From the NCBI GenBank assembly GCA_025667525.1, contig CM046875.1, forward strand, positions 207,262,271 through 207,326,270: a DNA stretch of 64,000 nt, given 5' to 3'. Shown here in pieces: positions 37,493 through 48,381 of the stretch. The DNA is from Glebionis coronaria (taxonomy: Eukaryota > Streptophyta > Magnoliopsida > Asterales > Asteraceae). The position numbers were made by a program, and so were the translations under genes. The notes under the pieces were generated by a model. It did not search any database. It saw nothing but the letters and a program-made list of their open reading frames with translations, and was not told the origin of the DNA. The stretch's first letter is position 1, and each line of letters begins with the position of its first letter.

Positions 37493-39492
37493 AATCCCCT
37501 ACACTTGACCATTGCAATGACCCCATGCAATGCATAGTTTTAAAGTAAAGAGTTACATTTTTTCTCATAATCAACCCATCTTGGCCTTTATTAATTATTA
37601 CTACTACGGAAAGATAAAAACTTCAAAAGTAGACAAAAGTTCTAACAATTTTATTAGTTTGAAATTATTAGATGGAAGAAACTTGTAAAGAAATCTAAGA
37701 CTTGAATTAGGGCTTTAGTGTCATGAATATTAATCACCCTCAAGTTTCACGTTCCCCATACCAAGCTCAAAAACGAGATCATTGTTATTACAAGTTAGCA
37801 CTACTAACACTTACTCATGTGGTTTAGTTAATCACTTAGACCCCCTTATTCCTATGGTGTATCTCTTATATTTTATTTTTGTCTTGAATGATCGCGAGGA
37901 TGCATTTTCGACTTATTTCGATAATTTATTAAGGCCGAAAATAAAGTGGGACGATTTAATCAATAGTTAGCTAAAGGACAAAATCTTTTAAAACTGCTTC
38001 TCGAAACCTCAAAAAGTTCATATCTTGGCATAACTCGTTTCATGATTTGAGACCTTTCTCGGACCGATATTTGGCTTGTACTTCAAACTTCAAATCTTGA
38101 GAGACGATCTTGAAATTATGGTCTTCTCTTCATTTTGGTATACATCTTCATTAGGAGTGAAAGATGCTTCAAACGTTGACCACGACTTCTTCATTTATCC
38201 TCTTCTTTATTTAGGATTTTGATATACAACGATCCGCCTCCTTTTCGGACTTGGATCTATTTATCCTCATACCTTGTTAGGGTCTTTTTGGATAGACTTC
38301 TCCATGATCTTTAGGGGAGTAATTGCTTCTCGTCGTGTGTTTTGATCCTTCATATTGATTTGGATTAATGATCTTCACATCATCTTAGGATCTTTAGCAA
38401 AAAGTGAATCCTCATGCCTTGTTAGGGCCTTTTTGGACTCGGGTATCCTCATGCCTTGTTAGGGCCTTTTTGGATAAGCCAATCTTCGCGTCCCGTTTCA
38501 ATAAGTTATGCCTTGGCTATGAACTCTAATTAATACCGAGCAACTTTTAAACGATCTTGTGCTAGAAGCTAAGTAACCTTTTAAATCGTACAACCTTATT
38601 TATTGCAAATATATTTATTAACAAGTGATGGGAGAAAAAGCTCATAACTAACTCACATAAGTTAATGAAAGAATACCGAACTTATAATTAACTCTATCAT
38701 CTCTCGTTCTCCACAATTTAAAATCTCAAGGAATGAGACTCGTGGATGCTTAGCCTAATAAACCAATTAAGGTCCATATGGTTAAGGATACTAGCTAGAG
38801 TAAACTTAGATAAGTAAACTCGGGTTGAGTCAAAATATTCACGACGGGCCTAATATATCAAAGACATCTAAACTTGTTAAACCATTTTATTTATTTATTT
38901 TATTTTATTTTTGACTTTATTCTTGAAAGGGAAATTATTATGATGCGATAATAAAAGGAAAATAAATAAAAATACTACTAGGCCAAAATAGATCAAAAAT
39001 TTGAAAAAACGTTGAAATTTTTTTTTAAAAATTTTCCGGTAAAAATGGGGTCAAATTCATGGAAAAGGCCACTAAAATTTCGATAGAAATCCCCCCTACA
39101 CTTAATATAAACATTGTCCTCAATGTTTAAGCATGTGGGCGAATAAACTCCCCTACACTTAGGACATTGAGTACGTTGTTTAAAATCGAGCTAAGGAAAG
39201 GACAACTAAAGTGATTACATTTATTCGTTTTATTTATATATAAGTATGAATCACAATAGCAAAAACTTATCGAAGGAACCGGGTACTTGGGAACACGGGA
39301 TCACGGGTCGTGTCAAAAGTACCAAAAGTGGATCATCATAGCACAAGTACCTACACACATCACAACACACAAACAACCTACTTGGCTCCCCCCCTACACT
39401 TATTGGTGGAAATGGATGAAGGTGAAAAAGGTGGAAAGGGTGGAAAAGGTGGAAAATCTAACCTAGTTAAACGATGCTTGATTTTTTCTTCA
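37493..39492 (-). other. Element D PPT and 3' UTR with three copies of a 28-bp repeat
   Basis: The sense PPT GTGTAGGGGATT abuts the LTR. Copies of TCCTCATGCCTTGTTAGGGC (plus strand) lie at 38264-38292, 38409-38437 and 38446-38474. No coding sequence recognised. Confidence 0.7.
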
Positions 39493-39512
39493 CGAGTCTC
39501 TAGCTCGACTCG
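39493..39512 (-). other. Conserved stop-proximal stem-loop (element D)
   Basis: Sense CGAGTC-GAGCTAGA-GACTCG, about 20 nt after the stop of the Gag-protease-acidic frame. Stem identical to A, B and C; loop differs. Confidence 0.75.
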
Positions 39513-39531
39513 ATTTCCCGAATGTCATCAT

Positions 39532-42045
39532 TCAAATGGGAAAATCATGGAAAACCGAGATTTCCAAGGGAGGAAAATCTCTCCATGATAGAGGGTGAAA
39601 CAAAGTCATGTAAGGCATACCCCATGAAAATCCACCCGGGTCAAACACATAATTTCCATCACAAAAGGAAATAAACCCCGAGGTGGTACGCAAGTCATAG
39701 AAAAGTGGGGTATCCTTAGGCAAAAGTCTCTTACTAGGAAAGGTAAGGTGGTATGTCAATGAAAGCACAAAAGTCTCTATTCCCGGATCAAACACCGGTT
39801 CCTTAACGGGAAAATAGCAAGAGGTAGTGACATTTAAGCTCAAAACATCATCAAAATCCAAAGTGGGAAAGTCATCCTCTTCCAAACTTGATGTGAAAAC
39901 ATAAGTATCGTCGGAGTCATAGGAAAACTCTTCCTCATGAGGAAAATAGGTATTTAGAAAGATATCTAAATCCTCCTCAAATGGAATAACCTCTAAAGTA
40001 GGTAAGATCTCTAAGAGTGGAGGATCTTCCTCAATAGTCATGACCTCTAAAATTGGAGTATAAAAGTCAAAAGGAGTCTCAATGGAAGAATCACTCATAG
40101 AGATATGAGGTGTATTAAGCTCATGGGGTGGGTCATCAAAGTTGATGAGATCACTTAAGGAAGTGTCATCATCGTAAGTATCAAAGATTGGGGTATCATA
40201 AATGGGTGGGTCAAAAGTGGGTGGGTCAAAAGACGGGTCGTCTAAGCCGAAGATAGTGTGATCACTTGAAGAAGTGTCATCACTATCGGTGTCATAAATG
40301 GGAGTATCAAAAATTTGAGGCTCTAAAGGAAGGGACGATTTTATCACAAAATCATTTTGAGTAGATTTTTCAATTCCAAAAGGATTAATAAAAATCTCAT
40401 CATTAAAATTAAGAACATCAATCATATTAACCGATTCTTTTCCATTTGATTTTGTTGTGATTTTTCCCATTTTAAAAACTTGTTGTTCATCCCGAACCCT
40501 AAGAATTAACTCCCCTTCGGCTACATCAACTAAGGCTCTTCCGGACCTTAAGAATGGTCTACCAATTATTAACGGAATACGAGGATCCATCTCATAGTCG
40601 ACGACGACAAAGTCTACGGGAAAAGTGAAAGTACCGACTCTAACAAAAACATCTTCGGCAATACCAACGGGGTATGCGAGAGTTCGATTAGCTAACTCTA
40701 AAGTCATACGAGTCGGTACAAGGTCGGGTAATGACAATTGTTTCCAAACCGAAAGTGGCATAAGATTGATGCTAGCGCCGAGATCCGCTAAAGCCATACA
40801 ATCATCGATTTGAGGAAACGAGCAAGGTAACACGAATCGTCCAGGATCTCCTAGCTTTTCGGGAAGCTCTTTGAGAAGAACCGCGGAACAATTCTCATTT
40901 AAACGGGTGTTAACGAGCTCAACCATTTTTTCCTTCTTATTGAGCAAATCTTTAAACATTTTCACAAATTTTGGCATTTGAGCAAGTGCTTCAATAAGGC
41001 TTACATTAACATTCACATTGGAAATCATTTTTAAAAAGTTAGAGACATGAATGTCATCTTTGTTGAGCACTTTAGTCTTGCCTAACCTAGATGGATAAGG
41101 AATATTAGGCTTAGGTTGAGAAGGAGAAGGACTCGCTTCTTGAACAACCGTAGGAATAGGCTCTTTCGGCAATGGAGGACTAGAACTAGGAGTGGTAGTG
41201 GGGGGGATCACCGGAGGGGGAGTAGGATTACTCATTATGACCTCCGGGCCTTGTCTCTCCTTTATGGGCGAAGAGATGGAAGGTCCCACTAAAGTGGCTC
41301 CACTTCGAGTATTGATAGCACTCACATTAGCACGAGGGTTAATCTCGGTATTGGATGGTAAGGCACCTTGGGGTCTAAGGGTTTGCAACATAGTCAAAAA
41401 TCTCTTATCGTTGGACTCTTGCATTTGTCTAGTCGATGCTTGCATAGCTTGCATGATTTTCTCATGTTCGGTCAATTTTTGTAGAACCAAGTCCATTTGA
41501 TGGTTTTGCATATTCATTTGGTTGAACCCTTGATTGTTAACCCCTTGATTAGAAAAACCGTTATTATTGTAAAAACCTTGATTTTGAAACCCTTGGTTTT
41601 GACCATTAAAATTCCCTTGATTAGCATTCCCTTGAAAATTACCCATTTGAGGACCTTGGTTCCTATTTTGGTATTGGGTATTTTGGGCGGGTGGGGGTGG
41701 TCTTTGTGGTGCTACAAAACCCGGGGGAGCCAAATAATTAGTACTATTGTAAGACAAATGGTTAACATCAACATTAGGTTTAAATGGAACCCTTTCATTA
41801 GCATTAAAAGCACACACTTGTTGTTGATTGTTGTAAACCTTGTCACAATTGAAATATGAATGTGGTCCACCACACGTTTCACACGTTTCACTTCGTTCTT
41901 TCACGGCATGCACATGTGTGGTGAGGGCGTCGGTTCTTAGAGCGAGTGTTTCAACAAGTGAAGTAAGTTTATTAATTTGATCATTCACCTCATTATTACT
42001 CGTACTAGCACTTGCCATATTAGCCCTAACACTTTTGTTTTGCAC
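39532..42045 (-). CDS. Element D gag C-terminal part, aspartic protease and unusual acidic C-terminal region
   Basis: 837 open codons in the same frame as the gag start upstream, separated from it by one TGA. A zinc knuckle C55-C58-H62-C67 (CX2CX3HX4C, Athila type) is followed by an N/Q-rich stretch with repeated NQGF words and a Pro/Ser-rich linker. Then comes an aspartic protease with LADLGAS near 419-425 and IIGRPF about 75 residues later. From about 530 on, where C continues towards RT, D instead encodes about 300 residues rich in Asp, Glu, Pro, Thr and Ser, with repeated motifs such as PPIYDTPIFDT. The end is aromatic (DPGGFSWGMPYMTLFHPL). I do not recognise this last region. The open frame over 2.5 kb in a 0.6%-diverged element may reflect youth or selection. 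Confidence 0.85.
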   Translation of the reverse strand: MQNKSVRANMASASTSNNEVNDQINKLTSLVETLALRTDALTTHVHAVKERSETCETCGGPHSYFNCDKVYNNQQQVCAFNANERVPFKPNVDVNHLSYNSTNYLAPPGFVAPQRPPPPAQNTQYQNRNQGPQMGNFQGNANQGNFNGQNQGFQNQGFYNNNGFSNQGVNNQGFNQMNMQNHQMDLVLQKLTEHEKIMQAMQASTRQMQESNDKRFLTMLQTLRPQGALPSNTEINPRANVSAINTRSGATLVGPSISSPIKERQGPEVIMSNPTPPPVIPPTTTPSSSPPLPKEPIPTVVQEASPSPSQPKPNIPYPSRLGKTKVLNKDDIHVSNFLKMISNVNVNVSLIEALAQMPKFVKMFKDLLNKKEKMVELVNTRLNENCSAVLLKELPEKLGDPGRFVLPCSFPQIDDCMALADLGASINLMPLSVWKQLSLPDLVPTRMTLELANRTLAYPVGIAEDVFVRVGTFTFPVDFVVVDYEMDPRIPLIIGRPFLRSGRALVDVAEGELILRVRDEQQVFKMGKITTKSNGKESVNMIDVLNFNDEIFINPFGIEKSTQNDFVIKSSLPLEPQIFDTPIYDTDSDDTSSSDHTIFGLDDPSFDPPTFDPPIYDTPIFDTYDDDTSLSDLINFDDPPHELNTPHISMSDSSIETPFDFYTPILEVMTIEEDPPLLEILPTLEVIPFEEDLDIFLNTYFPHEEEFSYDSDDTYVFTSSLEEDDFPTLDFDDVLSLNVTTSCYFPVKEPVFDPGIETFVLSLTYHLTFPSKRLLPKDTPLFYDLRTTSGFISFCDGNYVFDPGGFSWGMPYMTLFHPLSWRDFPPLEISVFHDFPI

Positions 42046-42069
42046 TTTTGCCTTGTTCTCAATAATGGC

Positions 42070-42801
42070 TCAAGCCTCATTCATGGTTTTCACAAGAATA
42101 TTGCCCCCCGCGGCACTATTAAGTGAGTCTTGGTCATTTAGAGTCAAACCATTGTAAAACGTATTTATTTGATGAACTTTAGTAAAACCGTGTTGTGGAC
42201 ATTTTCTCAAAAGCTCTTTAAATCGATCCCAAGACTCACTAAACGTTTCCCCATATTGTTGCTCAAAAGTGATTATTTCATTCCTTAGAGACGTGGTTCG
42301 TGATGGTGGGAAAAAGTAATTAATGAACTTGGTCTCTAAATCAATCCATGTTGAAATACTTTGGGGTGGTTCCTTGTCAAGCCAAATTCGGGCTTGTCCC
42401 TCGAGGGAAAAAGGAAAAAGTTGTAGGCGAACGGCCTCTTGTGGCACCCCATTGTATTTGACGGTATTGGACAATTGGGTAAATCTTTTGATATGATCAT
42501 GGGGGTCATCTTGGGAACGACCCAAAAATGGGATAGCGGAAACCATTTTAATTAAATCCGGTTTGAGTTCAAAATTATTTGCTCCAATTGCGGGGACAAC
42601 GATAGCGTCATCGTTTCCTTCAACGTGAGATTGCAAAATCTCGAGCATAGGTCGGTTATCCGTTTCCATTGTATTGTCGAAAGCACGATTCTCGGGATCG
42701 GCTTGAATGACGTTCTTTTTGTTTTTCTTCTTCTTCTTCTTAGAAGAATTAGAAGTATTTGGTACACCACTCGGTATGTATGTACGCGCGCGAGTGCGCA
42801 T
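42070..42801 (-). CDS. Element D gag N-terminal part, ends at in-frame TGA
   Basis: Begins MRTRARTYIPSG, then a Lys-rich patch, a conserved MLEILQSHVEG segment and the Gag capsid domain (RIWLDKEPPQSI, FFPPSRTT, RKCPQHGF, FYNGL, AAGGNI). It stops at TGA 42070-42072. The frame downstream continues for 837 codons, so this single stop is the only break in a Gag-protease frame of about 1090 codons. Element C has a stop (TAG) at the same codon. Either decay or leaky termination is possible. This part alone would give a capsid-like protein without zinc knuckle. Confidence 0.85.
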   Translation of the reverse strand: MRTRARTYIPSGVPNTSNSSKKKKKKNKKNVIQADPENRAFDNTMETDNRPMLEILQSHVEGNDDAIVVPAIGANNFELKPDLIKMVSAIPFLGRSQDDPHDHIKRFTQLSNTVKYNGVPQEAVRLQLFPFSLEGQARIWLDKEPPQSISTWIDLETKFINYFFPPSRTTSLRNEIITFEQQYGETFSESWDRFKELLRKCPQHGFTKVHQINTFYNGLTLNDQDSLNSAAGGNILVKTMNEA

Positions 42802-43531
42802 ACACTTAAAACTTTGGAATGAGGTAGGTGACCTCGGTCGACTTTGAGAGGAAAAGGATTTTCCCTCTCGATGAGCAATATGAAAAAGTTACAAAAATAT
42901 ATACTTAATACTAATTGAGTCGGCAAACCAATAATCGGTCGTCCCTCTCAATATACGCACAAGCAAGCGGGGAAACGAGGTGGCACAAAGCACTTAAAAA
43001 CCTTTTTCCTTAGACGGCCTTTTATAGCGCGTCGCCTTATACCCACCTTATAGTTTGTATATGTCGAGTTCAAACGTCTTACTAGTATTTATCTATTTTG
43101 CCTCTTTATTTCGTTTAAGATTCGACTACAATAGTTAGGTGATGAAATCCCAACTAAGGCTTATTTGAAAAGTAGGTAAGTTATTGTGATACGTAATATA
43201 TTATAGTAAAAGAAAAATCTTTTTGTATTTTTTTAGAAAAATATATATTCACAAGAAAAATCGAAAGAAATCGAACTAAAAATTAACACTAATACGTAAT
43301 ATTTTTTGTGTAATACTTTTTTGGAAAAAGTATTACTTTTGAATTTTTTAATTTTTTTGGGTGCAATTCTTAGGAAATAAATTGCTTTTGTGGTTTTTTA
43401 ATTTTTTTGTATTTTGAAGTTTTTGATTTTTTTGAATTTTTGATTTTTTGTGCAAGAAAATTAACGTTCAAGAAGAACGGATCCCAAAATCCAAACGTCT
43501 CCACGAAAAATCGTCAATCGTACGAGCGAAG
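42802..43531 (-). other. Element D 5' leader
   Basis: Non-coding; carries at 42952-43060 the block shared with A and E. Next to the PBS are T-rich runs. Confidence 0.65.
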
Positions 43532-43545
43532 CGGCAGCGGCGCCA
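43532..43545 (-). other. Element D primer-binding site (tRNA-Asp type)
   Basis: Sense TGGCGCCGCTGCCG, 2 nt after the 5' LTR; matching ends after 14 nt, shorter than in A and C. Confidence 0.8.
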
Positions 43546-44130
43546 TTTGAAACTAAAAATTTTGCTAGGCAAATTCTTTTAATCGTTTTTTCCTCGACTC
43601 ACTCGAATTGAAAGTCAACTTTATCGTAGAGATTAATTGTTTTTGGTGACGATATCTTTTTGAATTTTTTTAAACTATTAGAAAACAATTTAAAAATTAA
43701 AACTAATTTAAATAAATCTATTTTAAAACTAATTGAAAATATAAAACTTAACAAGAATAAAAATTTAAATCTAATTTAAACTAATTAAAAATATAAAACT
43801 TTAAAACTAATAATGACTTTTAAATAAAATCTATTTTGAAAATAAAACTAAAACCTAATTAATTTTAAACTAAAAAACTTTTTAATTTAAATCTAAAGAA
43901 ATTTTAAACTAAATTTAAATCTAATAAAATTTAAACTAATTTTAAAAGTAAATAAAAATTAAAATATATATATTTTTTTTCTTTTTATTATTTTATAAAA
44001 ACAGATTAAAAGAAATTTTAAATAAACTTTTTATATAAAGTAAATAAACTTTAAACTAATTTAGTAAAATAAAAACTGCCAAATTGAATTAACCTATATT
44101 AATCTAAAGCTGGAAAGATAAACACAAATA

Positions 44131-44203
44131 AGTGGCTAGAGCAAGTGGTTGAAGCGTTGGGTAGAGATGCGGGAGGTCACAGGTTCGAGTCCTGTGACAG
44201 ACA
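44131..44203 (+). other. tRNA-like sequence, second LTR copy
   Basis: Same as 35194-35266; B box at 44182-44192 unchanged. Confidence 0.6.
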
Positions 44204-45256
44204 AATCTTGCCAATTTTTTTTTTTTTATGGAACTTTGATTTTCTTGGACAGTGTAAACCTCAGACCAATTGGGTCTGAGGAGTGTGCAAAAACAAAGAT
44301 CACAAACCAATAGCAGTAAACAGAAACAAATAAGCAGTAATCATAAGCTAATAAAAAAAACTGAAAGGCAAAATCAATAAGCAAATATAAGACAAACCTA
44401 AAATAAGCTATAAGAGACGCAATAAGAAGGAATCGATTAAACAAACAAAAGCTGAAAACCACAATCCAAACAGTCGACTATATAACTTTATAAGCAGAAA
44501 TCAAATTAAGCAGGAAACTCAATAACCTTATCAAAACTAAATAAGCAAATTCTAATGCTAACCGACTCCAAACATAATCGAAGAATCAATAAGCAGATAA
44601 CCAAATAAGCTGATAACAAATAATCTTCATAAGCAAATCCCAATAACTAGAAACTAAGCAGATTCAAGCAATCTAATATCTATCTAATTCAAACTAGCAG
44701 ATTAATCAAAATTAAAACATTAACAATAAAAGTAAAGGAGATTTGAGCACCTTTTTGAAGAATCCGTTGAGATGTAGACGTGCGCTGAGCAGTCTAAGAA
44801 CCGAAACAAATATCAAACACCGCCTTTAATCTTAACCATATCATCAACAAATTAATTTCGAACGAAGCTAAACTAACCCCACCGTTAATCGAACCTCAAC
44901 CGGATGAACAGTGCAAAGGAAAAAATCTTCGAACCAATTATCTTCAACCAAACAGTGCCTTTAATTGATTTTCCCAGTGGGGAAAATCAAATTTACTTTC
45001 CTTTATTTTTTTTATTTTTTATTTTTATCAACGAGAACAAACAGCCAATATTTTTAACAGAGTAAAAAAAAGGGAAAGTAACTGAATATTAAAAATCGAA
45101 ACACAAATTAAAGCTAAATAGACTTTTTCATTAATTAATTAAAAAAAATTACAATACTGGAAAATAGAGATTACAATATTAAAACCCTAATTAACTATTT
45201 TTCTAGAAATTAAAAATAAAGAAAAGCATAAAAAAAATTACATGATTGAGGAGGGT

Positions 45257-45263
45257 TTTTATA
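45257..45263 (-). promoter_or_regulatory. Candidate TATA box of element D 5' LTR
   Basis: Sense CTTATAAAAACC; conserved at 36309-36315. Confidence 0.45.
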
Positions 45264-46442
45264 AGGATCCCTCGAACCTTCTAGGTAAACTTGGTGAACA
45301 CGAAGTAAGATCTTGACCGCTAATCTGCTATTCCTTTCTCTTTCTCTAATCTTGCGGTGGACAATCTTCTTTCTTCACAAAGATCGCCAGCGTGGAAGAT
45401 TTGTGCTTCTTGTGTTTCTTCAATGAGGACGTGGCCTAATTTGATTGGAGGAGTGGTGATGGTGAGGTGTTAACACCAATCACATAAAGCCACGTATGTA
45501 GAGAGAGAGGACCACAGTTGGTGGAGCTGCGAAAAAGATGGGGATTTAATCCCAATCCGTGTGAATCACACGAATTGGGTAAAACCCCCAATTTTTACCA
45601 TTTGATTTTCACTGGATATGGGATTAGGGTTATGGGTGATGCGTGATATTTGGGGGAGATGAAGTGGGAGAGAGAAAGTATTTCCTTGTTTGTATCGGAT
45701 GTGGGGATGGGGTAAAAAAAAAGTCTTTTATTTATTTGTTTAGAGTGAATGGTAACACGTGTGTGTGTGGAACGGGATTAAGAAAACCGGGTGTTGACCA
45801 ACACTTTTGACTATCAAAAATTGTTTTCTCCGTCCAAATTATTCACCAAATGGCCTGTGTGATCCAAACTCAATTTTCCACACAACTTTTGGGCTTTTAC
45901 AATTCGTTTAAATGATATAGTGCCAATAAACGGGCTTGGGGCCCAAATGTTCTTTCAATACATGAATTGTAGATCGGGTTTTATGATTGGGCCCTAATCT
46001 CTTATTTCCATCCGTCTATTGATTATAGTTTTGGGCCTATTGGGCTTTGATCAAACAAACAACTTCTCAAGTCCATAAATTGGCTTAAAGGCCCAATATC
46101 CAATTGTGGGACCCACTTGGCTCATGAACTCGACAAATGATTAAATCCGCTAAAGTCGATCTCGGTTTTGGCTTCTAATATCTTTTTCTTCATTCTTGTG
46201 TCGGTTTTCATGATCTTTGCACACTTTTGGACTTTTGATCTTGTCTTCGTTTCTTTCTTGACTTTTCTTCGACATTTGACCGTGAAATCCCGTGTTTTCT
46301 CTTCTTTTGATCATTTGTACCTATTTAAACACAAAAACACAAAACCACGCGTAATTTCGACATTTACGATATAAAACACATGATTAGGTCTTGTTTTTCC
46401 TTGATTTTAGTGGCAAAAGGATAAGTGTTTACACACTTATTA

Positions 46443-46447
46443 ATCCC
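46443..46447. repeat. Target-site duplication ATCCC, right of element D
   Basis: Followed by CTACACTTAACC, the purine-tract side of the C 3' UTR. Confidence 0.88.
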
Positions 46448-48315
46448 CTACACTTAACCATTGCCATGCCCTCATGCAATGCTTAGTGATAAAGCAAATT
46501 TACACTTTTCTCTTAATCAATCAACCTTGGCCTTATTGAAATTCTACTAAACAAAAATTAAAGTACTAAGAGAAATTAAAACTTTTAAAGTAATCAAAAG
46601 GATAGAAAACCATTTTCACTTGAAGATAGCTATATGGAGATAACTTGTAAAGAGATCAAGGACTTACATTAGGGCTTCGGTGCTGCGAAGATTTATCACC
46701 CTCAAGTTTCACGTTCCCCAAACTTAGCTTAAAAACGAGATCATTGTTATTATAAGTTAGCAAATCAAACACTTACACACATGGCTTAATTAAATGCTTA
46801 AACTCCCTTATTCCTAGGTGTATCTCTTATATTTTATTTTTGTCTTAGAATGATCATGAAGATGCATTTTTGGACTTATTTCGATAGTTTATTTAGGCCG
46901 AAAGCAAAGTAGGACGATTTGATCAATAGTTAGCTAAAGGACAAAATCTCTTAAAACTGCTTCTCGGGATATCAAAAAGTTCATATCTTGGCATAACTCG
47001 GTTCACGATTTGAGACCTTTCTCGGGCCGATATTTGGCATATACTTCATACTTCATATCTTGAGAGACGTGCTTGAGATAATGGTCTTCTCATCGTTAAT
47101 AGAGTTTCTTCACTTGGAGACTTTTGAGGGGTACTCCAACTTTGTTGACCACGACTTCATGATTATTTCTTCAATCTCTAATTGGGATTTTGAGATACAA
47201 CTATCCGCCTCCTTTTCGGACTTGGATCTATTTATCCTCATACCTTGTTAGGGTCTTTTCGGATAGACTTCTCCATGATCTTTATGGGGGTTGATTGCTT
47301 TTTGTCGTGAGTCTTGATCCTTCATATTGATTTTGGGAATAATGCTTTTCACATCACTTTGGATCTTCAACAATAAAATTGAATCCTCATGCCTTGTTAG
47401 GGCCTTTTCGGACTGGCCAATCTTCGCGCCCCGCTTCATAAGTTATGCCTTGGCTATGAACTCTCATCATTACCGAGCAACTTTTAAACGATCTTGGGCT
47501 AGAAGCTAAGTAACTTTTCAAATCGTACGACCTTACTTATTGTAGATAAATTATTAGCAAGCGATGGGAGAATAGGCAAATAATTACACCAAGTGAGCTT
47601 GTGCAAGAATACCGACTTATCATTGACTCTATCATTTCTCATTCTCCACAATTTGAAATCTCAAGTAATGAGACTCGTGGATGCTTAGCCTAATAAACCA
47701 ATAAGGTCTACATGGTTAAGGATACTAGCTAGAATAAACTTGGATAAATCTATTCGGGTTGAGTCAAAATAATCGCAACAGGCCTAATATGTCAAAGACT
47801 TCTAAACTAGCTACACCATTTTATTAGTATTTTTTACTTTATTGCGGGATATATACATATGAAGGCAACGATAAAAATTTAAAAATTACGACTAAATGGC
47901 CAAAGTTAATTAAAAATTTGAAAAATGTTGAAAAAGATGATTTTCCGGTTAAATGAAGGCATTTTCATGGAAAAGTCCACTTAAAACTTCGATAGAAGTC
48001 TCCCCTACACTTAAGATAAACATTGTCCTCAATGTTTAAGCATGTGGGAAAAGTCTCCCCTACACTTATGACATTGTGCACATTGGTTAAATCAAGCTAA
48101 GGAAGAGACGACTAACGTGATCATTTTCAAATGTGAGTATGAAGAAAATTGAATCACGATAGTTGAGAGAAAGAACCGGATTTCGGATAACACGGGAGCA
48201 CGGTTCTTCAAAGATGCCAAAATTGCATTCATCCCTGTAAGCACATCACCATACAAATACAAACACCTATATAGGTCCCCCTACACTTAGGAGGTTAAAC
48301 AAAAAAGGATAGATA
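46448..48315 (-). other. Element C 3' UTR
   Basis: Similar in layout to the D 3' UTR, with two copies of the dispersed repeat (47235-47263, 47384-47412). No env-like gene or other ORF is supported. Confidence 0.7.
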
Positions 48316-48373
48316 CTCGGGCTGCCTCCCGAGGAGCGCTTGTTTTTGATAACCGAGTCACGAGCCTGACTCG
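48316..48373 (-). other. Conserved stop-proximal stem-loops (element C)
   Basis: Sense CGAGTC-AGGCTCGT-GACTCG (48373-48354) begins 9 nt after the integrase stop. About 20 nt further on, CTCGGG-AGGCAG-CCCGAG (48333-48316) forms a second 6 bp hairpin. Confidence 0.78.
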
Positions 48374-48381
48374 ACCCAAAA

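Larger units (their letters stand above)
34615..46442 (-). mobile_element. Element D: Athila-like element with gag, protease and a novel C-terminal region, no RT/INT
   Basis: LTRs of 2878 and 2895 bp with about 16 substitutions plus indels in poly-T/AT runs, perfect 5 bp duplication, tRNA-Asp-type PBS. The internal 6.1 kb holds gag (one in-frame stop), protease and a 300-residue acidic extension, then the stop-proximal stem-loop and a 2 kb 3' UTR. RT, RNase H and integrase are absent. LTR ends, PBS, PPT and 3' UTR resemble element C, so C-type elements are plausible helpers. The LTR begins TAATAAG rather than TG on the sense strand. Confidence 0.9.
43548..46442 (-). repeat. Element D 5' LTR
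   Basis: 2895 bp copy of 34615-37492; hairpin arms at 46421-46440. Length differences fall in T and AT runs near 43970 and 45005. Confidence 0.92.

Noticed and set aside
43548..46442. Reading the right D LTR as the true 3' LTR of the C internal region (recombination instead of insertion)
   Set aside because: Removing D plus one ATCCC restores an exact C junction, and both C LTRs are equal in length and bounded by near-identical 5-mers; insertion is simpler. The shared PPT sequence keeps the alternative possible.
46448..48315. Env-like third ORF after integrase in element C
   Set aside because: Some Athila elements have one, but no open frame with a signal or membrane segment is present.
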